Positions 8,452 to 16,090 of a stretch of DNA of 37,168 nt are shown here, piece after piece. The notes under the pieces were generated by a model. The model worked only from the letters and a program-made list of their open reading frames with translations, had not been told where the DNA came from and ran no database searches. This DNA is from JALZBL01 sp040004775 (GTDB taxonomy: Bacteria; Actinomycetota; Actinomycetes; Mycobacteriales; Jatrophihabitantaceae), in NCBI GenBank assembly GCA_040004775.1, contig JBDUAD010000014.1, forward strand, positions 1 to 37,168, written 5' to 3'. Position 1 is the first letter of the stretch. Every line of letters starts with the position of its first letter. The position numbers and the translations under genes were made by a program.

Positions 8452-9612
8452 ATGGCCCTGGACCCTGACTTCGAGCTCTACCAGCTGCCGGAGGAACACC
8501 GGATGCTGCGCGCGGCGGTGCGTGATCTGGCCGCGGACCGCATCGCGCCGCGAGCGGCGGAGATCGACGAAACCGCCGAGTTTCCGCAGGACGTGTACGC
8601 CGAGCTCGTCCGCGCGGGCTTCCACGCCGTGCACATTCCTGAGGAGTACGGCGGCGCGGGTGCCGACTCGCTGGCCACCGTGCTGGTAATCGAGGAGATC
8701 GCCGCGGCCTGCGCCTCGTCCTCCCTGATCCCGGCGGTGAACAAGCTCGGCACCATGCCGCTGCTGCTCTCGGCGTCCGAGGAACTGAAGAAGCAGGTCC
8801 TGCCCGAGGTGGCCGACGGCACGGCGATGTTCTCCTACGCCCTGTCGGAACGCGAGGCCGGTTCGGACGCCGCGGCCATGCGCACCCGGGCCGAACGCAC
8901 GGCCGACGGTTGGGTGCTCAACGGGTCCAAGAGCTGGATCAGCAACGCCGGGGTTTCGACCTACTACACGGTGATGGCCGTCACCGACCCGAGCCAGGGG
9001 CCGCGGGGCATTTCCGCTTTCGTCGTGCACCGCGACGACCCGGGCTTCGCGGTCGGGAAGAAGGAACGCAAGCTCGGGATCAAGGGCTCGCCAACGTGTG
9101 AGATCTACTTCGACGACTGCGCGATCCCGGCGGACCGCATCGTCGGCGAGCCGGGCACCGGGTTCAAGACCGCGCTGCGCACGCTGGACCACACCCGGCT
9201 GACCATCGGAGCCCAGGCCCTCGGCATCGCGCAGGGCGCCATCGACGCCTCCCTGGCCTACGTGAAGCAGCGTCATCAGTTCGGGCGGCCGATCGCCGAC
9301 TTCCAGGGTGTGCAGTTCATGCTGGCCGACATGGCGATGCACACCGAAGCGGCCCGCCAGCTGGTGTACGCCGCCGCGGCCAAGGCCGAGCGCGGCGAGC
9401 CGGACTTGACCTTCGCCTCGGCCGCGGCGAAGTGTTTCGCCTCGGACACCGCGATGGCGGTCACCACCGACGCGGTTCAGCTCTTCGGGGGCTACGGCTA
9501 CACCAGCGACTTCCCGGTGGAGCGGATGATGCGCGACGCCAAGATCACTCAGATCTACGAGGGCACCAACCAGATCAACCGGGTGGTGATGGCCCGCCAG
9601 CTCCTGAAGTAG
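8452..9612 (+). CDS. Acyl-CoA dehydrogenase
   Basis: 386-residue FAD flavoenzyme that makes the alpha-beta double bond in acyl-CoA thioesters. The N-terminal helical domain, SYALSEREAGSDAAAM (FAD/substrate motif), NGSKSWISNAG and the C-terminal helical domain are all present. The catalytic base is Glu370 in QIYEGTNQINR, the position used by short-, medium- and short/branched-chain dehydrogenases. The ATG at 8452 faces the divergent UDP-glucose dehydrogenase 55 bp away, so both promoters must sit in that short gap. Its 3' end overlaps malQ by 38 bp. Chain-length preference cannot be read from the sequence. Confidence 0.93.
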   Translation: MALDPDFELYQLPEEHRMLRAAVRDLAADRIAPRAAEIDETAEFPQDVYAELVRAGFHAVHIPEEYGGAGADSLATVLVIEEIAAACASSSLIPAVNKLGTMPLLLSASEELKKQVLPEVADGTAMFSYALSEREAGSDAAAMRTRAERTADGWVLNGSKSWISNAGVSTYYTVMAVTDPSQGPRGISAFVVHRDDPGFAVGKKERKLGIKGSPTCEIYFDDCAIPADRIVGEPGTGFKTALRTLDHTRLTIGAQALGIAQGAIDASLAYVKQRHQFGRPIADFQGVQFMLADMAMHTEAARQLVYAAAAKAERGEPDLTFASAAAKCFASDTAMAVTTDAVQLFGGYGYTSDFPVERMMRDAKITQIYEGTNQINRVVMARQLLK

Positions 9613-11767
9613 CGGGCCGCGGTCGGGGATCGGTGGCCAGCCCGCGAGCCATTTGATCGAGTAGCCGGGCCGCAGCGGGGTCGGTGAACACGTCCTCCAG
9701 CCAGATCGCGTGGCCGTCCGGTCCGGTCAAGGGCACCCGCCAGTTCGGGTACTCGTCGCGGGTGCCGGGCTGGTTCTGCGTGCGCCGGTCGCCCACCGCG
9801 TCGGTCAGGGCCACGCCGAGCAGCCGGGCCGGCGTCAGCGTCAGGAACCGGTGCAGGGCCAACACCGTGGCCGCGACGTCGGGGTCCTCGCTCAGCAGCC
9901 CGCGGGCTCGCAACTCGTGCAGCCACGACGCCCGGTCGGCCTCGTCGGCGGCCAACTCCTCGGCCAGCGGACGGGTCAACACACTGAGGGCCTCACGCAA
10001 CCGCACATGGTCACCGGCCAGGTACCCGGTGGTCGGCGGCAGGTCGTGGGTAGTCACCGAGGCCAGGCTGTCGGCCCGCCACTCCTCGGGCGGTCGGGGT
10101 GACCCGTCGCCGTCGTAGTGGCGCTCGAACCACAGGATCGACGTGCCCAGGACCCCCCGCTGGTGCAGGTAGTCCCGCACCCACGGCTCGACCGTCCCGA
10201 GGTCCTCACCCACGACGACGGCGTCGGCCCGGTGGGCCTCCAGGGCCAGGATGCCGATCATCGCGTCGTGGTCGTAGCGCACGTAGGTGCCGGCCATCGC
10301 CGAGGCGCCGGCCGGGATCCACCACAGCCGGAACAGGCCCAGGATGTGGTCCACCCGCAGGCCGCCGGCGTGGCGCAGCACCGCGGCCACCAGCTCGCGC
10401 AAGGGAGCGTAGGCGAGCTCCTCCAACCGGTCTGGTCGCCAGGGCGGCTGGCCCCAGTCCTGCCCGGACTGGTTGAACGCATCCGGTGGCGCGCCGACGC
10501 TCACCGCGCTGGCGAACACGTCGGCCAGACGCCAGGCGTCGGCGCCGGTGGGCGAGACCCCGACCGCCAGGTCGTGCATCACTCCCAAGGCCATGCCGGC
10601 GTCGACCGCGCTCGCCTGGGCCGCGCTGAGCTGCTCGTCGAGCTGCCACTGCAGCCACCGGTGGAAGTCCAGCGCGTCGGCCGCCTGTTTGCGCAGCGCC
10701 GGCACCGCTGCTGCGTCCGGGCGCTCGAATCCGCTCGGCCAGGTTGCCGGGTCGGGACCGTACCGCTCGACCAGCACGCACCAGGTGGCGTAGTCGTCCA
10801 GGCCGGTGCCCTCACGCCGGCAGTAGGCCCGGAACGCGATTTCACGACCGGGTGAGCGGCGGTGCGCTGCGACCACGGCCAGGGCCTCCCGCTGGGCGGT
10901 CCAGGCGGTGTCGCGGTCGATCCGGTCGACCTCAGCCAGCCGGTCGTGCACGTCGCGATGCAACGCATCCACCCGCTCTCGGGCGGTCGCGTCGAGCCGG
11001 GCGTATTCGGGGATGGCCTGCACCCGCAGGTACATCGGGTTGGTGAAGCGACGGCTGGCCGGCAGGTACGGCGAAGGCTGCATCGGCCCCACCGGCTCGG
11101 CCGCGTGCAACGGGTTGACCAGCACGAAGCCGGCCCCGTGCTCGACCGCTGACCACACCGCGAGGTCGGTCAGGTCGGTCAGGTCACCGACGCCCCACGA
11201 GTCGCGCGAGCGAACGCTGTAGAGCTGCGTGGCCAGTCCCCACACCCGTCGCGACCCGAGCCGTCGGGGTGGCTCCAGCCGGTCCGGCGTGACGATGAGC
11301 GCGGCGCGCGCGTCATCTCCGCCGATGTCGACCCGGACGGTGTGGTAACCGAGAGGCAGGTCGTTCGGCAGGCGCAGGACCACCTGCTGCACTGCTCGGC
11401 CGTCGACCGTGCGCGTCGCGCCGCCCCGACCCACTGTGTCCGACAGGCCGGCGCGGGAAGAGCCGTCCTCCAGGTCCAACCGGACGTTGACCGCGGAGCC
11501 GGTGGGCACGTGCAGGACCAGGCTGGCGTCCTCGCCGTGGCGGGCCACCGTGACCGGCGGCAGCCGGCGCCGCCACGGGGCCAGCTCACGTTCCTCCCGG
11601 GCCGCGGCTACCGCGTCGGGTGACCTCGCGTCCACCCCGAGCGCGGCCAGCACGGCGACGAGGGTTTCGGGCGGAACGGATGTCTGGCGGCCCTGCCAAT
11701 CCCAGAACTCGGTGGCGATGCCGTACGCGACGGCCAAGTCGGCCAGTAGCGGATCGGGTGCCGCCAC
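9575..11767 (-). CDS. malQ: 4-alpha-glucanotransferase (amylomaltase, GH77)
   Basis: 730 residues, matching the long actinobacterial MalQ form that carries an extra N-terminal beta-sandwich domain (about residues 75-165). It transfers maltooligosaccharide segments in cytoplasmic glycogen/maltodextrin metabolism. GH77 catalytic motifs are visible: nucleophile Asp in GGLRVDHILGLFR (about residue 472), acid/base Glu in VVGEDLGTV (about 520) and the transition-state Asp in TTHDLPPTTG (about 572). The SRDSWGVGDLTDL and NPLHAAEP segments are also typical. The start is GTG. A tandem repeat lies just upstream, between it and the divergent SDR gene. Confidence 0.95.
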   Translation of the reverse strand: MAAPDPLLADLAVAYGIATEFWDWQGRQTSVPPETLVAVLAALGVDARSPDAVAAAREERELAPWRRRLPPVTVARHGEDASLVLHVPTGSAVNVRLDLEDGSSRAGLSDTVGRGGATRTVDGRAVQQVVLRLPNDLPLGYHTVRVDIGGDDARAALIVTPDRLEPPRRLGSRRVWGLATQLYSVRSRDSWGVGDLTDLTDLAVWSAVEHGAGFVLVNPLHAAEPVGPMQPSPYLPASRRFTNPMYLRVQAIPEYARLDATARERVDALHRDVHDRLAEVDRIDRDTAWTAQREALAVVAAHRRSPGREIAFRAYCRREGTGLDDYATWCVLVERYGPDPATWPSGFERPDAAAVPALRKQAADALDFHRWLQWQLDEQLSAAQASAVDAGMALGVMHDLAVGVSPTGADAWRLADVFASAVSVGAPPDAFNQSGQDWGQPPWRPDRLEELAYAPLRELVAAVLRHAGGLRVDHILGLFRLWWIPAGASAMAGTYVRYDHDAMIGILALEAHRADAVVVGEDLGTVEPWVRDYLHQRGVLGTSILWFERHYDGDGSPRPPEEWRADSLASVTTHDLPPTTGYLAGDHVRLREALSVLTRPLAEELAADEADRASWLHELRARGLLSEDPDVAATVLALHRFLTLTPARLLGVALTDAVGDRRTQNQPGTRDEYPNWRVPLTGPDGHAIWLEDVFTDPAAARLLDQMARGLATDPRPRPATSGAGGPSPPG

Positions 11768-11794
11768 GGTCCGCCCTTCATCGAGGAAGTCCCG

Positions 11795-11838
11795 TCGAGG
11801 AGCCCTTGCGTCACCATCGAGGAGCCCTTACGTCACCA
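11795..11838. repeat. Two tandem copies of a 22-bp unit in the malQ/SDR divergent gap
   Basis: Bases 11795-11816 and 11817-11838 are two directly abutting copies, TCGAGGAGCCCTT then G or A then CGTCACCA, differing at one base. A degenerate partial copy (TCGAGGAAGTCCC) begins at 11781. The repeat lies 28 bp upstream of the malQ GTG and 52 bp upstream of the SDR ATG. It could be a pair of regulator sites, or simple slippage. Confidence 0.6.
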
Positions 11839-11841
11839 TAA

Positions 11842-11863
11842 GGCCCGGCCCGGCCCGGCCCGG
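11842..11863. repeat. GGCCC/CCCGG pentanucleotide run
   Basis: A low-complexity run of the 5-bp unit GGCCC, four copies and then GG, immediately after the 22-bp tandem repeat. Seen directly in sequence; probably a slippage tract in the intergenic gap. Confidence 0.6.
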
Positions 11864-11889
11864 ATCCCGGCTGAGGCAGGATCGGGGCC

Positions 11890-12669
11890 ATGACCTCACC
11901 ACCTTCCGCTCAGAGTCTGGACTCGACCGTCGCCCTCGTCACCGGAGCCTCCAGCGGCATCGGCGAGGCCACCGCCCGCGCGCTGGCCGCGCAGGGTGCA
12001 GCAGTGGCTCTCCTCGCGCGCCGGGCCGACCGGCTCGAGACGCTGGCCGAGGCAATCACCGGCGCCGGTGGGCGGGCGCTGACCATCGCCGCCGATGTCA
12101 GCGACCGGGGCCAGGCCGAAGCTGCGGTCGAGCGCACGGTGAGCGAGCTCGGCCGGCTCGACGTGTTGATCAACAACGCCGGGGTGATGCTGCTCGGCCC
12201 GATCCTCGACGCGCCGGTCGAGGAGTGGGACCGGATGCTGGCGATCAACGTCAACGGCCTGCTGTACTGCACCAGAGCCGCACTGCCGCATCTGCTGTCC
12301 GCGGCCGAGGACGAGCCCCGTCAGGTGGCCGACGTGGTGAACATCAGCTCGGTGGCCGGGCGGGTTCCCCGCAACGGCTCGGGCGTCTACAACGCGACGA
12401 AGCACGGCGTCGGAGCGTTCAGCGAGTCGCTGCGCCAGGAGATCACCCAGCGCCACGTGCGGGTGGGACTTATCGAGCCGGGTGCGGTGGACACCGAGCT
12501 GGCCGGACACAACCGTCCGGAGATCCAGGAGGGAATGCGGGAACGTTTCGCTTCGATGGAACGGCTCGAGGCCGACGACATCGCCGCGGCGATCCTGTTC
12601 ATGGTCAGCCGCCCGCGACGGATGGCGGTCAACGAGATCCTTGTCCGCCCGACCGAGCAACAGCAGTGA
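11890..12669 (+). CDS. Short-chain dehydrogenase/reductase (classical SDR)
   Basis: 259-residue NAD(P)-dependent oxidoreductase. The cofactor motif is TGASSGIGEATARA near the N-terminus. NNAG lies in VLINNAGVMLLGPI, the catalytic Ser in VVNISSVAGR, and the YxxxK pair in VYNATKHGVGAF. The C-terminal EPGAVDTELAGHNRPEI is characteristic of the SDR group related to NADP-dependent serine/3-hydroxy acid dehydrogenases (YdfG-like). The basic ARRADRLETL stretch suggests NADP(H) preference. Substrate unknown. Transcribed divergently from malQ. Confidence 0.92.
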   Translation: MTSPPSAQSLDSTVALVTGASSGIGEATARALAAQGAAVALLARRADRLETLAEAITGAGGRALTIAADVSDRGQAEAAVERTVSELGRLDVLINNAGVMLLGPILDAPVEEWDRMLAINVNGLLYCTRAALPHLLSAAEDEPRQVADVVNISSVAGRVPRNGSGVYNATKHGVGAFSESLRQEITQRHVRVGLIEPGAVDTELAGHNRPEIQEGMRERFASMERLEADDIAAAILFMVSRPRRMAVNEILVRPTEQQQ

Positions 12670-12813
12670 GCCGCTCCTGATCTCCTCCAGACCTCCACGT
12701 CTTCATCAGGTATCGGGGCCGGCCGAGGAGTTCTCTTCGACCTGACGCACCACGAGCTGTACGGATCATCACTTCCCGATGGTCGGGCCCGTGGGCGAAG
12801 GAGGAGATTTCCG

Positions 12814-12924
12814 ATGGCCGTGGCGATCGTGGGCGTGTTGTTCGTGCTGGTGTTGGCTCTGTCGCCGTGGATCGGCTGCGACAGCCGGCCCACGGGCATC
12901 GAGTATCAGCGGCCCTGGATCTGA
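12814..12924 (+). CDS. 36-residue single-pass membrane miniprotein
   Basis: An ORF of 37 codons including stop. An excellent Shine-Dalgarno, AAGGAGGAG, lies 8 bp before ATG 12814. The product begins MAVAIVGVLFVLVLALSPWI, one hydrophobic helix of about 19 residues, and ends in a short polar tail, GCDSRPTGIEYQRPWI, with one Cys. It is immediately followed by a 16-bp perfect hairpin, giving a complete ribosome-site/ORF/terminator unit. No known family is recognised. It may be a membrane peptide such as a regulatory micropeptide or a toxin. The last 19 bp overlap the convergent regulator gene. The ribosome site and composition make it likely to be real. Confidence 0.65.
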   Translation: MAVAIVGVLFVLVLALSPWIGCDSRPTGIEYQRPWI

Positions 12925-14597
12925 GCGCCCGGGCCAGCCGGTGTCGGCCGGCTGGCCCGGGCGGGTGGTCCTGCGCCGATGACGCGGAACACCGTTTGCC
13001 GGCCGACACCGGGCAAGGCGAGTTCACCGCCGGGACGAAACGACAAACCGGACCCGGCGGCGAGATCGGCGATCGTGGCGGTGGTCCACACCTCGCCCGA
13101 AGCGGCCTGATCGGCCAGCGCGCCGGCGACCTGCACGCGCTGGATCGGGATCGGCCGAGCGTCTCGAGGGAGCTCGGCGATCACCGCACCGACTGCGGCT
13201 CCGGTTCCCGTTACGGCGTCCATTACCGAACGGATCGCCGCCGCGGGCCCGTCGAAGGTCACCACCGGCCGGCCGTCGTCCGTGGTCGCTTGGCGCCCGC
13301 CTCCCGCGACGGCTGCGCGCCGGACTAGGTCGTGCTCATCGGCGGCGAACGCCAGGACGACGGCCAACGAGACCTCGGGGGGCGCCGCCGGATCCAGCTC
13401 GTTCAGGAAGGCCTCGACCGGGTCGAGGATCTGGTCAGGATCGATGGCGACGAAATGGTCGGCGCCAGGAAGCTCCACGAACTGCGCGCCGGGGATGCGC
13501 TCGGCGATGTAGCGGCCTTCCTCCGGTCGGCTGTCCCGGTCGCCGCGACGGTGTACGACGAGGGTCGGAACCCGCACCGAGCGCAGGACGTCGCGAACAT
13601 CGACCACGCTGTTCATCTCCACCAGCGCACGGGCCGTGGTCGGCGTGGCCGCGGCCCGCGCCCGCTGCCCCCACCACAGCGCCATGGCCTCATCGGCCGA
13701 CGGGCACATGGCCCGCAGATCAGCCTCCCAGGCCCACTCGTGGGCCAATCGCTCGGCGTAGCGAGCTCGCTCCTCGCGCGTCGGAGCCCACGGGTAATCG
13801 TGGGCGTGGAGCCGCTTGGCGTACCCGCCGTAGAGCACCAGCGCGGCCACCCGCTCCGGATGGGCCGCGGCGAAGAGCACGGCCATCGGGGCTCCCTCGG
13901 AGTAGCCGAAGACGACGGCGCGCCGCGAGTCGGCGTCGTCCATCACCGCGAGCAGATCGTGCATACGGGTCTCGAGATCCGGCAGCCCGGCTGGCCGGTC
14001 GGACATCCCGGTTCCCCGCTTGTCGAAGCGCACGAGCCGCCCGAACGAACCCAGCCGGTCGAGGAAGGCCGCGTGGCGCGGATCGCCCCAATCGAGCTCG
14101 AGGTGGGAGACGAACCCGGGCACCAGCACGATGTCGCGCGAGCCGTGGCCCGTGACCTGATAGGCGATCTGCAATCCGTCGCTGGTGGTGTACTGCACGG
14201 GGGGCACGCTCGAGGGTCGCGCCGGCATCGACGATGGCTGCGTCGGCGCTGACGCGGGGCCGCCGAACGCGGTCGATCCACCGGCTTCGGTCACCGGGGC
14301 CACGAAGCGGTAGCCCCGCCCGTGCTGGGTGCGGATCACGCGTTGGGCCTGGCCGTCGTCGCCGAGCGCCCGCCGTAGCTGCTTGATCCGGCTGGTGACC
14401 GCGGTCTCGCTGACGAAGCGGCCGCCCCAGACCGAGTCCATCAGCTCCTCCTTCGACACCACCCGGTCGCGGTGTTCGAGCAGGTGGAGCAGAACGTCGA
14501 AGGCCTGAGGTTCCAGGGCGACCCGTGCGCCGTCCCGGCGCAGCTCGTACAGCGCCGGATTGAGCTCCGCGTCGCCGAAGGCAAAGACGACGGACAC
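12906..14597 (-). CDS. Winged-helix DNA-binding / alpha-beta hydrolase fusion regulator
   Basis: About 563 residues from the GTG at 14597, which starts right at the DNA-binding domain; an upstream in-frame ATG (14645) would add 16 unconserved residues. Residues 1-100 are an OmpR/PhoB/CadC-type winged helix (ALEPQAFDVLLHLLEHRDR, SETAVTSRIKQLRRALGD, HGRGYRFVAPV). A linker follows. Residues about 135-400 form an alpha/beta hydrolase with the DKRGTGMSD motif, nucleophile Ser233 in FGYSEGAP, and His in GADHFVAID. The last about 150 residues (SLAVVLAFAADEHD and onward) resemble the degenerate nucleotide-cyclase-like module often attached to such hydrolases. It probably binds DNA directly and senses or hydrolyses a small ester or lactone; the ligand is unknown. 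Confidence 0.8.
   Translation of the reverse strand: MSVVFAFGDAELNPALYELRRDGARVALEPQAFDVLLHLLEHRDRVVSKEELMDSVWGGRFVSETAVTSRIKQLRRALGDDGQAQRVIRTQHGRGYRFVAPVTEAGGSTAFGGPASAPTQPSSMPARPSSVPPVQYTTSDGLQIAYQVTGHGSRDIVLVPGFVSHLELDWGDPRHAAFLDRLGSFGRLVRFDKRGTGMSDRPAGLPDLETRMHDLLAVMDDADSRRAVVFGYSEGAPMAVLFAAAHPERVAALVLYGGYAKRLHAHDYPWAPTREERARYAERLAHEWAWEADLRAMCPSADEAMALWWGQRARAAATPTTARALVEMNSVVDVRDVLRSVRVPTLVVHRRGDRDSRPEEGRYIAERIPGAQFVELPGADHFVAIDPDQILDPVEAFLNELDPAAPPEVSLAVVLAFAADEHDLVRRAAVAGGGRQATTDDGRPVVTFDGPAAAIRSVMDAVTGTGAAVGAVIAELPRDARPIPIQRVQVAGALADQAASGEVWTTATIADLAAGSGLSFRPGGELALPGVGRQTVFRVIGAGPPARASRPTPAGPGAQIQGR
12926..12963 (+). terminator. 16-bp perfect hairpin after the miniprotein ORF
   Basis: Arms CGCCCGGGCCAGCCGG (12926-12941) and CCGGCTGGCCCGGGCG (12948-12963) flank a 6-nt loop starting two bases after the miniprotein stop. 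It lies inside the coding sequence for the last residues of the convergent hydrolase-regulator gene, so it also shapes that protein's Pro/Ala/Gly-rich tail. No U-tract follows. Confidence 0.6.
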
Positions 14598-14696
14598 AAC
14601 GCGAGCATCCCACGGAGGAGGGCGGCGGGTCGGATCTCCACGCAATCACCACGTGGCCGCCAAGACGAGCGGATCGACCGCCGAGACCGTGTCCTC

Positions 14697-15422
14697 ATGA
14701 GCATCCTCACTCCGACCGCAGTCGCGCCGCCGCGCTCGCGGGCCTACGGCGACGGCGCCCGCGCAATGCTGCCGCTGCTGATCGGCGCGGCCCCGTTCGG
14801 CGTCGTCATCGGCGCCACCGTCGCCGGCAGCGGGATGTCCGTGTGGCCGGGCTGGTCGACCGGGTGGCTGGTCTACGGCGGCAGCGCCCAGCTGGCCCTG
14901 CTCGGGGGACTGGCCGACCGATCGTCGGTGTGGCTGCTCCTGCTCGGCGTTCTGCTGATCAACGCGAGGCTGACCCTATACACCGCGGCCCTGGCCGAGC
15001 ACTGGCGCGCCGAGCGCCGCTGGTGGCGCATCCTGGCCGCCTGGCTGGTGGTCGACCCCGCCTTCGTGATCGGTGCGCGCGGCTACGCCTCCGGCCGCGG
15101 GACCCGAGCGGCGAACGCCTTCTACCTCGGTGGTGCCGTCGTTCTCTGGATCGGCTGGCAACTGTGCATTGTCGGCGGGATCGTCGTCGGCACCGCCCTG
15201 CCCGCGTCGTGGCCGGTCGGATCCATCGCGCCGCTGTACCTCATCTCCCTGATAGCCACCGACCCGGACGCGGTCCGGCAGCGGCGACCCCTGGCGATTG
15301 CCGCGGTGGTAACGGCGCTCTTCAGCGTGGTGCCCGGCCACGTCGCCGCGGCCGCCGGCATCGCCACTGGGCTGGCTGCCGGTTCGATCCGCCGCGCGGC
15401 CTCGCCGAAGGGCCGGTCGTGA
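14697..15422 (+). CDS. azlC: AzlC-family branched-chain amino acid exporter subunit
   Basis: 241-residue polytopic membrane protein (about six to seven helices). The family hallmark is near the N-terminus, in ARAMLPLLIGAAPFGVVIG, and is followed by STGWLVYGGSAQLALLG and LINARLTLYTAALAEHW. It forms a two-component permease with AzlD that exports branched-chain amino acids or analogues. ATG 14697 was chosen because the longer frame upstream is antisense to the regulator gene and the family starts here. It overlaps the next gene by GTGA. It lies divergent from the winged-helix hydrolase, which could regulate it; that link is inference from position. Confidence 0.88.
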   Translation: MSILTPTAVAPPRSRAYGDGARAMLPLLIGAAPFGVVIGATVAGSGMSVWPGWSTGWLVYGGSAQLALLGGLADRSSVWLLLLGVLLINARLTLYTAALAEHWRAERRWWRILAAWLVVDPAFVIGARGYASGRGTRAANAFYLGGAVVLWIGWQLCIVGGIVVGTALPASWPVGSIAPLYLISLIATDPDAVRQRRPLAIAAVVTALFSVVPGHVAAAAGIATGLAAGSIRRAASPKGRS

Positions 15423-15739
15423 CCGCGTGGCCGGCGGTGCTGGCGGCCGGAGCGCTCAGCGTCGCCCTGCGGCTTCTGCCGCTCATCCTGCTCTCCACCG
15501 GCCCGCCGCCGGCCTGGTTGCGCCGGGTCGGCGCGCTGATCGCCCCGGTGGTGTTCGCGAGCCTGGCGTCGGCCGCGGTCGCCGCCGCGATGGTCTCGCG
15601 CGGCGTCGGCGGGGCCGCGCCCGAGGCACTGGCCGCGGCGACGGCACTGGCGATCGGCCGGATCAGCGGACGCCGCTGGCTCAGCGTCAGCGCGGGCTTG
15701 GTCGTACTCGTCGGATTGACCGTTACTCCCGGCGCGTGA
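15419..15739 (+). CDS. azlD: AzlD-family small permease subunit
   Basis: 106 residues, about three to four helices, starting at GTG 15419 within the AzlC stop codon (GTGA overlap). The opening TAWPAVLAAGALSVALRLLP and the PPAWLRRVGALIAPVVFASL segment are typical of AzlD partners, as is the length. It is translationally coupled to AzlC and should complete the branched-chain amino acid exporter. It is the last intact chromosomal gene before the interrupted HhH-GPD gene. Confidence 0.85.
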   Translation: MTAWPAVLAAGALSVALRLLPLILLSTGPPPAWLRRVGALIAPVVFASLASAAVAAAMVSRGVGGAAPEALAAATALAIGRISGRRWLSVSAGLVVLVGLTVTPGA

Positions 15740-15807
15740 TGACCGTCGCGGCACGGTGGATGTCGTGGGTTGGTCGGCGGGGTTGCCGCCGGCGTCAGAA
15801 TGGCGCC

Positions 15808-16008
15808 ATGCCCCTCCACCTGGCCACCACGTCCGAGGCCAACGCGATGCTGGCCGAGGATCCACTGGCGCTGCTGCTCGGGATGCTGCTGGACCAGCGG
15901 CTTCCGGTCACCGTCCTCGCATGCCGTAGGTATACGACACGAGATGGCGGGTTGGCAACGGCTTTCGGCAATCCGTCGCGCCGCCTGCAGTTAAGAAAGG
16001 TTCGTTAA
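15808..16008 (+). pseudogene. HhH-GPD family base-excision-repair-like protein, 5' fragment at island junction
   Basis: ATG 15808 begins MPLHLATTSEANAMLAEDPL and runs to GMLLDQ, matching the first about 30 residues of the small actinobacterial HhH-GPD family (recalled as TIGR03252), which normally continues with a DQQxPMEWAFSGP-type sequence. Here similarity stops after GACCAGC (15892-15898). The frame then reads unrelated residues and ends at 16008, giving a 66-codon stub. The missing continuation, DQQFPMERAFSGPHLLAQ, is found in the same sense at 37114-37168. The gene has therefore been split by the intervening about 21.2 kb. The stub lacks the helix-hairpin-helix and catalytic region and cannot be active. 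Confidence 0.75.
15892..15898 (+). repeat. Left junction repeat GACCAGC (candidate attL core)
   Basis: The 7-bp GACCAGC at the point where the HhH-GPD reading frame loses its family sequence. The outer side is HhH-GPD coding; the inner side (GGCTTCCGGTCACC) is island DNA. The inner bases still resemble the right junction loosely (GCGGCTTCC against GCAGTTCC), as expected for imperfect att cores. Confidence 0.5.
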
Positions 16009-16090
16009 GCAGTTTCCGCCGGGCGATCTTCGGAGCAGGATGTGCGACGGGTCCCGGGGCCCCGGACCGCCCCGGCCTTTGGGGGCGGCT

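Noticed and set aside
6654..8468. 604-residue + frame across the glycosyltransferase and UDP-glucose dehydrogenase
   Set aside because: Runs antisense through a gene with a complete active site; composition is a shadow.
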